In this document: one piece after another, positions 6,229 to 13,886 of the stretch | Layout: each line of letters starts with the position of its first letter | How positions within the stretch are numbered: position 1 is the stretch's first letter | Source of the DNA: Dysgonomonas sp. | Lineage (GTDB): Bacteria > Bacteroidota > Bacteroidia > Bacteroidales > Dysgonomonadaceae | DNA: 13,886 nucleotides | Assembly: GCA_003523545.1 (NCBI GenBank) | Contig: DQAM01000120.1 | Coordinates: 1 to 13,886 of the forward strand | Reading direction: 5' to 3' | Program-made: the position numbers and the translations under genes | The notes under the pieces: model-generated | The model's input: the letters and a program-made list of their open reading frames with translations, nothing else | The model's database searches: none | What the model was told of the DNA's origin: nothing

Positions 6229-7569
6229 TTATTTACATATTTCGCAATCTCCGCAACGGGCATCCTCCCCGCGGAAACGTTGTTCGACTAGTTCTACAAG
6301 CCGTTCGCGAAGAACATCGATGTGGATGAGCTTCAAAACATCTGCGGTAAAAGCTTGCATCAGCATTAACCGCGCCTCTTCTTCCTGTATTCCTCTCGAA
6401 CGCATATAGAATAAGGCTTCCTCGTCCAGCTGTCCCGTTGTCAATCCGTGCGAACATTTCACATCGTCGGCATAAATTTCGAGCTGAGGTTTCGAATACA
6501 TATGCGCATGAGGTGAAGCGCACAGGTTGTTATTGGTCTGGTAAGCCATTGTTTTTTGAGCATCCTTTTCAACAAGAATGCGTCCGCAGAAAGAACCGAG
6601 CGATTTGTCCTGCAGCACATATTTGAATAGCTGTGTACTCTGGCAATGGGGTTTGGCATGGTCCAAAAATGCAAAATTATCGACATGCTGTTCCTTATCT
6701 GCAATGACAACTCCCGCTACGGTAGTTTCGGCATTCTCGCCGTTCAGCTTCACATCGTAATTGTTTCGGGTGTATCCGCATTGAAGAGTTATATTATTGA
6801 CCAGTACCGTAGACGATTTTTCCTGATTGACATAGGTCGATGAAAGACGTGTGACCTTGGTCGAATTTTCTTCTAATTCGTAAAATTCAATATGGGCATT
6901 TTCGTCTGCGTATATTTCGGTAACCTGTGTGGCGAGAAATTTTCTATCAGTTACGGCATGGTCGCATGCGAGCAGCTTCACCTGCGAATTTTTCCCGGCT
7001 ATAATAAGGAGCCGCCTATTGACAAGCAGGTCTACGTTAGCCGTAAGTATATTGATCAGCTGTACTGGTTTTTCCAGAACCGTATTGTCGGGAATATATA
7101 CTACAAAACCGTCCTGCGCAAACATCGTATTGAATGCGGCCAAAGCATTCTTCTCTATTTTTGAGGCCTTTCCGTAGTATTTGGAACAGATATCGGGATA
7201 TTTCCCTGCAAAATCTTTCAGACTGCCAATATATACACCTGCCGGATAATCCGTCTGGGGTATATTTTCTGTATGAAGCATATCATTCATCAGGAAATAC
7301 AAATGTTCTGTCATTCCATTCACATTGCACCTGTAAGACCTGTAAGGATTCACCTTTACCGGCAGGCGGTTCAGGTTGAAGCCGTATTCGGTTCCGAACA
7401 AGGGTGCTATGTCCGAGTATTGATAATCTTCGAGTTTATAAGTCGGGAATCCCAGTTCCTTGAATTTAACAAAAGCCGCATCCCTCAGCCGGTTCAGTAC
7501 ATCCGCCGAATGGCTGTCGATGGTACTGCGGTGCTCGTTAAATAAATCTATATATTGAGTTTCTATCAT
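6229..7569 (-). CDS. sufD: Fe-S cluster assembly protein SufD
   Basis: SufD pairs with SufB and the ATPase SufC to form the SufBC2D scaffold for Fe-S clusters. The 446-aa protein has the SufB/SufD beta-helix core, with the C-terminal signature KCSHGLTTGQLDEEALFYM at 371-389 followed by RSRGIQEEEARLMLMQAF at 390-407. H374 falls where SufD has its conserved functional His. The N-terminal 150 residues are helical and typical of SufD, which separates it from SufB. It ends in an unusual Cys-rich tail with C439, C442 and C445 in a CX2CX2C pattern. The start is the ATG at 7567-7569, 77 bp after the pdxA stop across a repeat. sufB and sufC, usual neighbours, are not upstream; pdxA takes that place. 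Confidence 0.94.
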   Translation of the reverse strand: MIETQYIDLFNEHRSTIDSHSADVLNRLRDAAFVKFKELGFPTYKLEDYQYSDIAPLFGTEYGFNLNRLPVKVNPYRSYRCNVNGMTEHLYFLMNDMLHTENIPQTDYPAGVYIGSLKDFAGKYPDICSKYYGKASKIEKNALAAFNTMFAQDGFVVYIPDNTVLEKPVQLINILTANVDLLVNRRLLIIAGKNSQVKLLACDHAVTDRKFLATQVTEIYADENAHIEFYELEENSTKVTRLSSTYVNQEKSSTVLVNNITLQCGYTRNNYDVKLNGENAETTVAGVVIADKEQHVDNFAFLDHAKPHCQSTQLFKYVLQDKSLGSFCGRILVEKDAQKTMAYQTNNNLCASPHAHMYSKPQLEIYADDVKCSHGLTTGQLDEEALFYMRSRGIQEEEARLMLMQAFTADVLKLIHIDVLRERLVELVEQRFRGEDARCGDCEICK

Positions 7570-7582
7570 TTTCTTTCAGTTT

Positions 7583-7644
7583 AGCCCCTCTTTATCTCCC
7601 CATAGGGGAGAAATCAGAAGTCTCCCCAGGGGATTTAGGGGGCT
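7583..7644. repeat. Composite palindromic repeat, copy B (pdxA/sufD junction)
   Basis: Perfect outer arms AGCCCC (7583-7588) and GGGGCT (7639-7644) enclose two hairpins: CTCCCC-ata-GGGGAG at 7596-7610 and TCCCC-a-GGGGA at 7623-7633. It begins 2 nt after the pdxA stop and ends 13 nt before the sufD ATG in transcript order. It is the most compact of the three copies. In pdxA-sufD mRNA it should form a strong GC structure. Confidence 0.85.
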
Positions 7645-7646
7645 GA

Positions 7647-8735
7647 TTAATTTTCCTCCTCTTTTGTCAGATCAAGCACTTCATTATCGCCACCCTTCTC
7701 ATAATATAATTTTTTCAAGGGATTAACGTATGCTTCATCAAAAGCGGCACGATTGCGGAAAGTATCAATTGCCATATAGATTGCCTGGCGGAACGATTCT
7801 TCCGAAGCTTCATTTCTTCCGGCTATACCATAAGCAGTCCCATGAGCGGGCGATGTCCGCACGATAGGCAGTCCAGCCGTGAAATTGACGCCATCTTCCA
7901 TTGCTAACGTTTTGAACGGTGCAAGTCCCTGATCATGATACATAGCCAGAATACCATCGAACTGTTTAAAATGTCCGGAACCGAAGAAACCATCTGCCGC
8001 ATACGGTCCGAAGCAAAGTATTCCTGTCTCCGCTATCTCTTTGATAGCAGGAATGATTATCTCGTTTTCTTCCGAACCCAGTAATCCATTTTCTCCGGCA
8101 TGCGGATTCAAAGACAGAATAGCGATACGCGGCTTATCTATATTGAAATCCCGTTTCAGAGAACGGTTAAAAATTTCAACTTTCTCTCTTATCTTGTCTG
8201 GTGTTACAGCTGCCGGAACTTCCGATAACGGGATATGTCCCGTCACTAAAGCTACCCTTAAATCATCTTTGACTAAAATCATCAAGGATTTTTCGCTCTC
8301 ATTTCCGAATTTTTCTTCCAGATATTCAGTATGTCCGGGAAAATGAAAACCTTCCTGCTGAATATTGTCCTTATTGATAGGAGCTGTCACCAGCACATCA
8401 ATCACACCTTCCTGCAAATCGGCAGTTGCACGTTCTAATGCTGCCAGTGAAGCATCTCCGGCTATCTTAGTTGATTTTCCGAGCTCAACTTTAATGTCTT
8501 CGGTAATGCAGTTGATAAAATTCACTTTATTCTGGGAAGCATCTTCCGCTTTTTGTATCTGGTTGAAGGCTACAGCGGGTAACTCCAAAGCTTTGCGATG
8601 ATAAGAAGCTACTTTGGTCGAACCATAGATCACGGGAATACATAATTCGGCAATACGAAGGTCTGCAAAAGTCTTTAATATCACTTCATAACCTATACCG
8701 TTAATATCTCCGTGTGTAATTCCTACTTTTATCAT
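7647..8735 (-). CDS. pdxA: 4-hydroxythreonine-4-phosphate dehydrogenase PdxA
   Basis: PdxA oxidises 4-phosphohydroxy-L-threonine with NAD(P) in the DXP-dependent route to pyridoxal 5'-phosphate. The 362-aa protein has the family motifs: THGDINGIGYEVILK at 7-21, TAPINKDNI at 117-125, FPGHTEYLEEKF at 132-143, LVTGHIPLSEV at 163-173, LSLNPHAGENGLLG at 207-220, GPYAADGFF at 243-251, YHDQGLAPFK at 266-275 and TSPAHGTAYGIAGRNEAS at 294-311. The metal-binding histidines are expected at H135, H212 and H267, and all are present. The acidic tail (LTKEEEN) is typical of variable ends. It lies between rlmN and sufD with palindromic repeats on both sides. Its product feeds PLP synthesis, and PLP is the cofactor of SufS two genes downstream. 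Confidence 0.96.
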   Translation of the reverse strand: MIKVGITHGDINGIGYEVILKTFADLRIAELCIPVIYGSTKVASYHRKALELPAVAFNQIQKAEDASQNKVNFINCITEDIKVELGKSTKIAGDASLAALERATADLQEGVIDVLVTAPINKDNIQQEGFHFPGHTEYLEEKFGNESEKSLMILVKDDLRVALVTGHIPLSEVPAAVTPDKIREKVEIFNRSLKRDFNIDKPRIAILSLNPHAGENGLLGSEENEIIIPAIKEIAETGILCFGPYAADGFFGSGHFKQFDGILAMYHDQGLAPFKTLAMEDGVNFTAGLPIVRTSPAHGTAYGIAGRNEASEESFRQAIYMAIDTFRNRAAFDEAYVNPLKKLYYEKGGDNEVLDLTKEEEN

Positions 8736-8746
8736 AGTGTTTTATT

Positions 8747-8847
8747 AGCCCCCTCAACTCCCCTGGAGGGGAGCTAAGAGGTTTTATTATATAAAATTAT
8801 TCTTAATTTTCTTTCCAAAAGTCCCCTTCCGGGGGATTTTTGGGGCT
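8747..8847. repeat. Composite palindromic repeat, copy C (rlmN/pdxA junction, entering rlmN)
   Basis: Perfect outer arms AGCCCC (8747-8752) and GGGGCT (8842-8847) are present. One half holds the hairpin CTCCCC-tgga-GGGGAG (8758-8773), the other TCCCC-ttccg-GGGGA (8822-8836). The halves match those of copy B but are split by about 45 bp of AT-rich sequence, against about 12 bp in B. The 8821-8847 half lies within the rlmN reading frame and encodes residues 340-348. The other half ends 11 nt before the pdxA ATG. Confidence 0.8.
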
Positions 8848-9864
8848 ATTCTTTTCTGTCGATAACATACCGCATGCGGCAAAAATATCTTCACCGCGCG
8901 AAGAACGTATAGTACAGTTGACGCCTTTACCGACCAGATAGTCTCTGAACTTTTCCATCACATCATTGCGGGATGTTTCCAGATCGACTCCCGGTATAGC
9001 ATGGAAACGAATCAGATTGACCCGGCAGTCCAATCCTCTCAAAATATTTGCCAATTCCTTCGCATATATTACAGAGTCATTGAAATCCTTGAACATGATA
9101 TATTCGAAAGATAATCGTCTTTGGTGAGACCAGTCGTACTCCCGCAGCAAGTTTAAGATATCAGACAAGGGGAAAGCTTTTTCTACGGGCATTATGGACG
9201 AACGCTGCTCCCTGAACGGACTGTGAAGACTGACTGCCAGATGTGCATTGCTTTCCTCCAAAAAAAGTTTTAGTTTCGGGATAATCCCCGTAGTCGAAAC
9301 GGTGATCCGCTTAGGACTCCATGCCATCCCATAATCGGCAGTCATTATCTCCAATGCTTTGGACAACTCCTCATAATTATCGAGAGGCTCACCCATCCCC
9401 ATAAAAACCACATTGGTCAGCTTATCAGCCTCTTCGACCGAATATATCTGATTTATTATTTCGTTAGTAGTAAGGTTCCCATTGAAACCCTGTTTCCCAG
9501 TCATGCAAAACAGGCAATTCAATTTACATCCTATCTGCGAAGATACACATAAAGTTTTCCGGTCATCGTCTGGTATCATTACCGATTCGATATATTTCCC
9601 GGAGTCATTCCGGAACAAATATTTTTTTGTCCCGTCCGTCGATTTCTGGAATTCTATGGGAACATTACGTCCAATATCATATTTTTCGGCTAATACATTG
9701 CGGTTGGCAACCGATATATTAGTCATCTCATCTACCGAAGAAATTTTCTTTTTATATATCCAGTCGGCAATCTGTTTTGCAGCAAATGCAGGCAAACCAT
9801 TATCGGAAACGACCTGTTTCAGTTCGTCCAACGTCATTCCCAATAAGTGTTTCTTTTCTGCCAT
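8803..9864 (-). CDS. rlmN: 23S rRNA A2503 / tRNA A37 C2-methyltransferase RlmN
   Basis: RlmN is a radical-SAM enzyme that methylates C2 of A2503 in 23S rRNA and A37 of some tRNAs. The 353-aa protein has the cluster-binding CX3CX2C motif at C113, C117 and C120 (IGCKLNCLFCMTGKQG). It also has VFMGMGEPLDNY at 153-164, RITVSTTGIIP at 186-196, LAVSLHSP at 209-216 and SSRGEDIFAACGML at 321-334. C331 is the expected methyl-carrying cysteine (C355 in E. coli). The last residues, SPKNPPEGD at 340-348, are encoded by half of a palindromic repeat, so the natural C-terminus has been replaced or extended; the catalytic core is intact. The start ATG lies 3 nt from a second kind of hairpin repeat. As a [4Fe-4S] enzyme it depends on Fe-S assembly such as the SUF system encoded downstream. 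Confidence 0.96.
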   Translation of the reverse strand: MAEKKHLLGMTLDELKQVVSDNGLPAFAAKQIADWIYKKKISSVDEMTNISVANRNVLAEKYDIGRNVPIEFQKSTDGTKKYLFRNDSGKYIESVMIPDDDRKTLCVSSQIGCKLNCLFCMTGKQGFNGNLTTNEIINQIYSVEEADKLTNVVFMGMGEPLDNYEELSKALEIMTADYGMAWSPKRITVSTTGIIPKLKLFLEESNAHLAVSLHSPFREQRSSIMPVEKAFPLSDILNLLREYDWSHQRRLSFEYIMFKDFNDSVIYAKELANILRGLDCRVNLIRFHAIPGVDLETSRNDVMEKFRDYLVGKGVNCTIRSSRGEDIFAACGMLSTEKNSPKNPPEGDFWKEN

Positions 9865-9867
9865 ATC

Positions 9868-9930
9868 TGTAGAGGCAAATAACGATTCGCCTTGTTAAAG
9901 AATTATGGGCAAAAATTATTCGCCCTTACA
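9868..9930. repeat. Double-hairpin repeat of the TGTAGGGGCG type (pgi/rlmN junction)
   Basis: Imperfect 15-bp terminal inverted repeats lie at 9868-9882 and 9916-9930, matching at 12 of 15 positions and ending in TGTA...TACA. Two smaller hairpins lie inside: AGGCAAAT/ATTCGCCT with loop AACG (9873-9892), and GGGC...GCCC at 9907-9925. In minus-strand RNA the mismatch of each becomes a G-U pair. From memory it resembles short palindromic elements with TGTAGGGGCGAATAATT ends found in several bacterial genomes. It fills nearly the whole 75-bp gap and lies 3 nt from the rlmN start codon, so RNA folding could limit rlmN translation. Confidence 0.7.
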
Positions 9931-9939
9931 AAAGTATAA

Positions 9940-11283
9940 TTATATTCTTTTCTTTATTTCTTCACTTTCTTTTTCGAACCCGGGTTTTTCCAGCAAAGCA
10001 AACATATTTTTCTTGTAAGCTTCCACCCCCGGCTGATCGAATGGGTTTACCCCGAGTATATATCCGCTGATTCCGCAGGCTTTCTCAAAGAAGTAAATCA
10101 ATTGTCCCAGATAGTATTCGTTTAAGTCAGGTATTTCGATTTTTATATTCGGGACACCTCCGTCAACGTGAGCCAACTGAGTTCCCAATTCGGCCATTTT
10201 ATTGACATAATCCACGTTCTTTCCGATCAGGTAATTGAGACCGTCCAAATCTTCAGGATCAGAAGTGATAAGTACCGAATTTGCGGGCCTTGCCACCGAC
10301 AATACCGTCTCGAATATGGTACGCTCTCCTTCCTGTATCCATTGGCCCATCGAATGAAGATCGGTAGTAAAATCAACCGATGCATTGAAAATACCTTTGT
10401 TCTCTTTGCCTTCACTTTCCCCGTAAAGCTGCTTCCACCACTCTGCCAGGAAATGCAGCTTAGGATTAAAGTTAGCCAGTATTTCTATCTTCTTACCTTT
10501 CTTATACAACTCGTTACGTGTAACTGCATACTGCTCTGCGATATTTTCTTCGAACGGGATTTCCGGCTTTGTATTTTCTTCCATGAAAACAGCGCCTTCG
10601 ATCAATTTCGATATATCCAATCCTGCTACCGCTATGGGAAGCAAGCCTACCGGGGTAAGGACTGAGAAGCGTCCGCCTACATTATCGGGAATAACATACA
10701 TTTTATAGCCTTCATTTTTAGCTAATGTATGCAGAGCACCGCGCGCCGCATCCGTTACGGCTACAATACGGTTTTTCGCCTCATCTTTTCCTACCGCATC
10801 TTCCAGCTGCTTTCGGAGGATGCGGAAAGCAAGAGCTGGCTCAGTGGTTGTACCCGATTTCGATATATTTATTATTCCGAAAGATTTATCACTCAGATAA
10901 TTCATCAATTCGAAAAGATAATCTTCTCCTATATTTTGTCCGGCATACACTACTACCGGATTTTTACGATCTTTTTCCAGCCAGTCGAAAGAATTAGAAA
11001 GGGCTTCGATAACTGCTTTAGCACCGAGATAACTTCCTCCGATTCCGACAACAACTACTACTTCGCATTTATCCCTGAGACGATCTGCTGTTTCCTGAAT
11101 ATCCTGCAATTGCTCCGCAGTGACAGAAGACGGCAAATCGAGCCATCCGAGAAAATCATTTCCTTTTCCTGTGCCGTTGTGTAAAGTTTCATTGCATTCT
11201 TTAGCCAATGCTGCATTCTTTTCTATATCCGCTTTATTTACGAACGATAGGACCTTATCAATGTTAAGACTTATTTTTTCCAT
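9940..11283 (-). CDS. pgi: Glucose-6-phosphate isomerase
   Basis: This cytosolic enzyme interconverts glucose-6-phosphate and fructose-6-phosphate. At 447 aa it is the short bacterial form (about 450 aa, as in Firmicutes), not the 550-aa E. coli type. Motifs include [20 protein letters not shown] at 75-94, [16 protein letters not shown] at 138-153 (sugar-phosphate loop), [16 protein letters not shown] at 201-216, QLYGESEGK at 285-293 and [14 protein letters not shown] at 411-424. Likely catalytic residues are E289, H310 and K424, by analogy with the short-form enzymes. It starts 20 nt after the gpsA stop, so the two are probably cotranscribed. The next gene, rlmN, follows across a 75-bp repeat-filled gap. 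Confidence 0.97.
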   Translation of the reverse strand: MEKISLNIDKVLSFVNKADIEKNAALAKECNETLHNGTGKGNDFLGWLDLPSSVTAEQLQDIQETADRLRDKCEVVVVVGIGGSYLGAKAVIEALSNSFDWLEKDRKNPVVVYAGQNIGEDYLFELMNYLSDKSFGIINISKSGTTTEPALAFRILRKQLEDAVGKDEAKNRIVAVTDAARGALHTLAKNEGYKMYVIPDNVGGRFSVLTPVGLLPIAVAGLDISKLIEGAVFMEENTKPEIPFEENIAEQYAVTRNELYKKGKKIEILANFNPKLHFLAEWWKQLYGESEGKENKGIFNASVDFTTDLHSMGQWIQEGERTIFETVLSVARPANSVLITSDPEDLDGLNYLIGKNVDYVNKMAELGTQLAHVDGGVPNIKIEIPDLNEYYLGQLIYFFEKACGISGYILGVNPFDQPGVEAYKKNMFALLEKPGFEKESEEIKKRI

Positions 11284-11303
11284 AATTGTCGTTGTTATAA
11301 AAG

Positions 11304-12308
11304 TTATTTCAATATATCTTCACGCAAGCGCTTTATCTCATGTTTTGCCGGAGAATTATCATATAGTATACGGTATACCGCATCTGCAATAGGAATATGC
11401 ACCATATATTTTTCGTTCATCTCCTTTATACATTTAGTTCCATAGTATCCTTCGGCTATCATTTCCATTTCGATCTGTGCAGATTTGACAGAATAACCGC
11501 GCCCTACCATGGAACCGAATGTGCGGTTGCGGCTGAAGCTTGAATATGCAGTCACCAGCAAATCACCCACATAAGCCGAATCGAGGATTTCTCGTTCGAC
11601 CGGAGAAACGGCGGCTATAAAGCGTTTCATTTCCTGAATGGCATTCGATACCAGTACTGCCTGGAAATTATCACCGTACTTCAATCCATGACACACTCCC
11701 GATGCTATAGCATATACATTTTTCAATACAGCGGCTAATTCCATGCCTACCACATCATCCGAAACCGAAGCTTTAACAAAACGGTTTGTAAAAAGGGCGG
11801 CAACCTCAGATGCTTTTTCCCGGTCTGAGCAGGCGATAGTCGGATAAGTAAGCCTTTCCATCGCTATTTCTTCAGCATGACAGGGACCGGCCACAATGGC
11901 TAACCTGTCGGATGGTATATTGTAATAGGTCATCAGGTAATCTGTCACCAGTAAATTTTCCGGTGGAATGATCCCTTTTATCGCCGAAATGATAAATTTA
12001 TCTTCAAACCCGGATTCTTTTTTCAGCTTATCCAGATGTAATTTGAGGAAAGGTGAAGGAACTGCCAATATGAGTGTATCTGAATTACTTACCAGATCAT
12101 TTATATCCGAAAAAAACGAAATACGGTCTATATTAAAAGGCACGTTGGAAAGATAAAACGGGTTATGCCCTATTTTAAGAAATTCCTCGATCTGCTCCGG
12201 ACGACGCATATACCAGTTGATATGAGTCTGCTGAGTCAGGATAATCTTAGCCAGAGCCGTAGCCCAGGTGCCCCCTCCCAATACTGCTATTCTACCAAGC
12301 TGCTTCAT
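11304..12308 (-). CDS. gpsA: Glycerol-3-phosphate dehydrogenase [NAD(P)+] GpsA
   Basis: GpsA reduces dihydroxyacetone phosphate to sn-glycerol-3-phosphate, the backbone of phospholipids. The chosen ATG (12306-12308) gives 334 aa; a TTG two codons upstream is less likely. The N-terminal Rossmann motif is [12 protein letters not shown] at 9-20. Further motifs are ISAIKGI at 107-113 (K111), [10 protein letters not shown] at 140-149, [20 protein letters not shown] at 192-211 (catalytic Lys196 expected) and [20 protein letters not shown] at 246-265 with D249 and R260-N261. All catalytic positions are filled. It follows lysS by 35 nt and precedes pgi by 20 nt. Confidence 0.96.
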   Translation of the reverse strand: MKQLGRIAVLGGGTWATALAKIILTQQTHINWYMRRPEQIEEFLKIGHNPFYLSNVPFNIDRISFFSDINDLVSNSDTLILAVPSPFLKLHLDKLKKESGFEDKFIISAIKGIIPPENLLVTDYLMTYYNIPSDRLAIVAGPCHAEEIAMERLTYPTIACSDREKASEVAALFTNRFVKASVSDDVVGMELAAVLKNVYAIASGVCHGLKYGDNFQAVLVSNAIQEMKRFIAAVSPVEREILDSAYVGDLLVTAYSSFSRNRTFGSMVGRGYSVKSAQIEMEMIAEGYYGTKCIKEMNEKYMVHIPIADAVYRILYDNSPAKHEIKRLREDILK

Positions 12309-12343
12309 TAACAAGCTATTTAGTTAAACAATAAGGAATATGA

Positions 12344-13886
12344 TTACTTTCCTGCATTTTGAATCCAACTCTCAACCTCTTCACCCTTAGGATTCGAAAG
12401 GTTAAGTTTATGTTTTTTGTTCAAACCGCACAGTTCCTGATGCAGCTTGTTCGGATTTGCTTCCTTGAGGCTGTCGGCGGTCTGATAACCCGCTTTCTGT
12501 ACAAGCGCAACCCATTCCTCAGGAATTCCTAAAGCCGTATATTTATCTGCCGAATCTTTCTTCGCAACTTTTTCAGGACGCATCTGAGGGAAGAACAATA
12601 CTTCCTGAATACTTTCCTGCCCGGTCATAAACATCACCAGACGATCCATCCCAATACCTATACCACTTGTCGGCGGCATACCGTATTCAAGGGCGCGTAA
12701 GAAGTCCTGGTCGATGAACATTGCTTCATCATCCCCTTTTTCGGACAATTTCAGCTGATCTTCGAAACGTTCCCGCTGATCGATCGGATCGTTCAATTCG
12801 GAGTAGGCATTTGCCAATTCTTTGCCATTTACCATCAACTCGAAACGTTCCGTCAATTCCGGATTGCTGCGGTGCTTCTTAGTAAGCGGTGACATTTCCA
12901 CCGGATAATCGATTATAAATGTAGGCTGAATATAATTAGGCTCGCACTTTTCACCGAAGATTGCATCTATCAGCTTGCCTTTACCCATCGTTTCATCCTG
13001 TTCTATACCCAGCTCCCGGCAAACATTCCGAAGCTGTTCTTCATTCATTCTGCTGATATCGAAACCTGTAAAATGCTTTATGGAATCTATCATTGTAACA
13101 CGGGGATACGGTGCTTTATAATCGATCTCCTTATCTCCCATTTTTACTTTTGTAGTACCATGAACGTCGAGGCAGATTTTTTCGAGCATACGCTCTGTAA
13201 AATCCATCATCCAGTTATAATCTTTATAAGCCGCGTAAAACTCCATCACGGTGAATTCCGGATTATGGGTACGGTCCATGCCTTCGTTACGGAAGTTACG
13301 TGAAAATTCATATACACCTTCGAATCCCCCTACAATCAGTCGTTTCAGATACAATTCATTTGCAATACGAAGATACAGAGGAATATCCAATGCATTATGA
13401 TGCGTGATAAACGGACGTGCCGTCGCACCACCCGGAATGCTCTGCAAAACAGGAGTATCTACTTCGATATATCCATGATTATTAAGATATTCACGCATAG
13501 AATTGAACACTTTTGTCCTTTTCAGAAATACATCTTTTACTCCATCGTTTACGATCAGGTCGACGTATCGCTGGCGGTAACGTTGTTCAGGGTCGTTGAA
13601 TCCGTCATAAACCACCCCGTCTTTCATCTTTACTACCGGCAACGGACGAAGCGATTTGGATAATACGGTCAATGTTTCTGCATGAACCGATATTTCTCCC
13701 ATCTGCGTACGGAAGACATATCCGGTAATGCCTACAAAATCACCGATATCTAGTAACTTCTTGAAAACTACATTATATAAATCCTTATTGTCGCCCGGAC
13801 AAAGGTCATCCCTGGATATATAAACCTGGATGCGACCTTCCGAATCCTGCAATTCCATAAACGAGGCTTTACCCATGATACGGCGG
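12344..13886 (-). CDS. lysS: Lysyl-tRNA synthetase, class II (5' end outside the window)
   Basis: LysRS charges tRNA-Lys. The frame is open to the window edge: Arg-Arg-Ile codons precede the Met at 13874-13876, matching the [14 protein letters not shown] stretch of the anticodon-binding OB fold. That Met is therefore internal and roughly the first 60-70 residues are missing. Numbering from that Met, class II motif 2 is [20 protein letters not shown] at 195-214 and motif 3 is [13 protein letters not shown] at 405-417; GGATARPF at 149-156 is also typical. After MRPE the protein continues for 75 residues (436-510), whereas E. coli LysRS ends shortly after this point. The tail, with [19 protein letters not shown] and VESWIQNAG, looks like a helix-hairpin-helix (DUF4332-like) domain. 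Extended LysRS is usual in Bacteroidetes, from memory. Confidence 0.96.
   Translation of the reverse strand, partial: RRIMGKASFMELQDSEGRIQVYISRDDLCPGDNKDLYNVVFKKLLDIGDFVGITGYVFRTQMGEISVHAETLTVLSKSLRPLPVVKMKDGVVYDGFNDPEQRYRQRYVDLIVNDGVKDVFLKRTKVFNSMREYLNNHGYIEVDTPVLQSIPGGATARPFITHHNALDIPLYLRIANELYLKRLIVGGFEGVYEFSRNFRNEGMDRTHNPEFTVMEFYAAYKDYNWMMDFTERMLEKICLDVHGTTKVKMGDKEIDYKAPYPRVTMIDSIKHFTGFDISRMNEEQLRNVCRELGIEQDETMGKGKLIDAIFGEKCEPNYIQPTFIIDYPVEMSPLTKKHRSNPELTERFELMVNGKELANAYSELNDPIDQRERFEDQLKLSEKGDDEAMFIDQDFLRALEYGMPPTSGIGIGMDRLVMFMTGQESIQEVLFFPQMRPEKVAKKDSADKYTALGIPEEWVALVQKAGYQTADSLKEANPNKLHQELCGLNKKHKLNLSNPKGEEVESWIQNAGK

Noticed and set aside
6140..7644. Reading repeat copies A and B as transcription terminators
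   Set aside because: The GC hairpins are not followed by T-tracts on either strand, and downstream genes in the same orientation follow directly.
1..13886. tRNA, rRNA, CRISPR, prophage or transposase content
   Set aside because: I saw no cloverleaf, spaced direct repeats, integrase or transposase motif. The small repeats carry no coding capacity of their own.

Overview
The window is a gene-dense stretch of a Bacteroidales chromosome, most likely from a Dysgonomonas/Parabacteroides-like relative. Three things point there: lipoprotein precursors, one with a Cys-Ser-Asp6 surface-export signal; promoter -7 boxes of the TAnnTTTG form; and start codons that mostly lack a Shine-Dalgarno sequence. 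The gene order lysS-gpsA-pgi and the C-terminally extended lysyl-tRNA synthetase also fit, from memory. The genus call is inference. All twelve genes lie on the minus strand, so transcription runs from high to low coordinates.

Unit 1 (window edge to about 4859) is a possible seven-gene operon. Its order is lysS (5' end outside the window), gpsA, pgi, rlmN, pdxA, sufD, sufS, and it closes with an intrinsic terminator at 4859-4886. It joins tRNA charging, glycerol-3-phosphate synthesis for phospholipids, the glucose-6-P/fructose-6-P step, 23S rRNA/tRNA methylation, PLP synthesis and Fe-S cluster assembly. PdxA feeds the pathway that makes PLP, the cofactor of SufS. SufD and SufS serve Fe-S assembly, and RlmN is itself an Fe-S enzyme. 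sufB and sufC are not next to sufD here.

Unit 2 (4177-4761) is a single-gene unit for a small lipocalin-like surface lipoprotein with its own strong terminator. Unit 3 (1106-4170) holds an endonuclease/exonuclease/phosphatase-type lipoprotein, a NupG-type nucleoside transporter and the 16S rRNA methyltransferase rsmI. It starts from a -7 box just past the unit 2 terminator. Unit 4 (44-1066) is a coiled-coil lipoprotein with a candidate promoter and a terminator.

The most notable non-coding feature is a family of composite palindromic repeats. Three copies fill the rlmN/pdxA, pdxA/sufD and sufD/sufS junctions. Each has outer arms of the AGCCCC...GGGGCT type (one arm degenerate in the sufD/sufS copy) and two internal GC hairpins, all in the same orientation just before the next start codon. 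One copy runs into rlmN and encodes its C-terminal tail. Another supplies a canonical GGAGG 8 nt before sufS. A different double-hairpin element of the TGTAGGGGCG type fills the pgi/rlmN gap. No RNA genes, CRISPR arrays, transposases or phage genes were seen, and no gene-free stretch exceeds 300 bp. I see no clearly undescribed multi-gene system. The unusual signals are the repeats, the split suf locus and a nuclease/transporter pairing.
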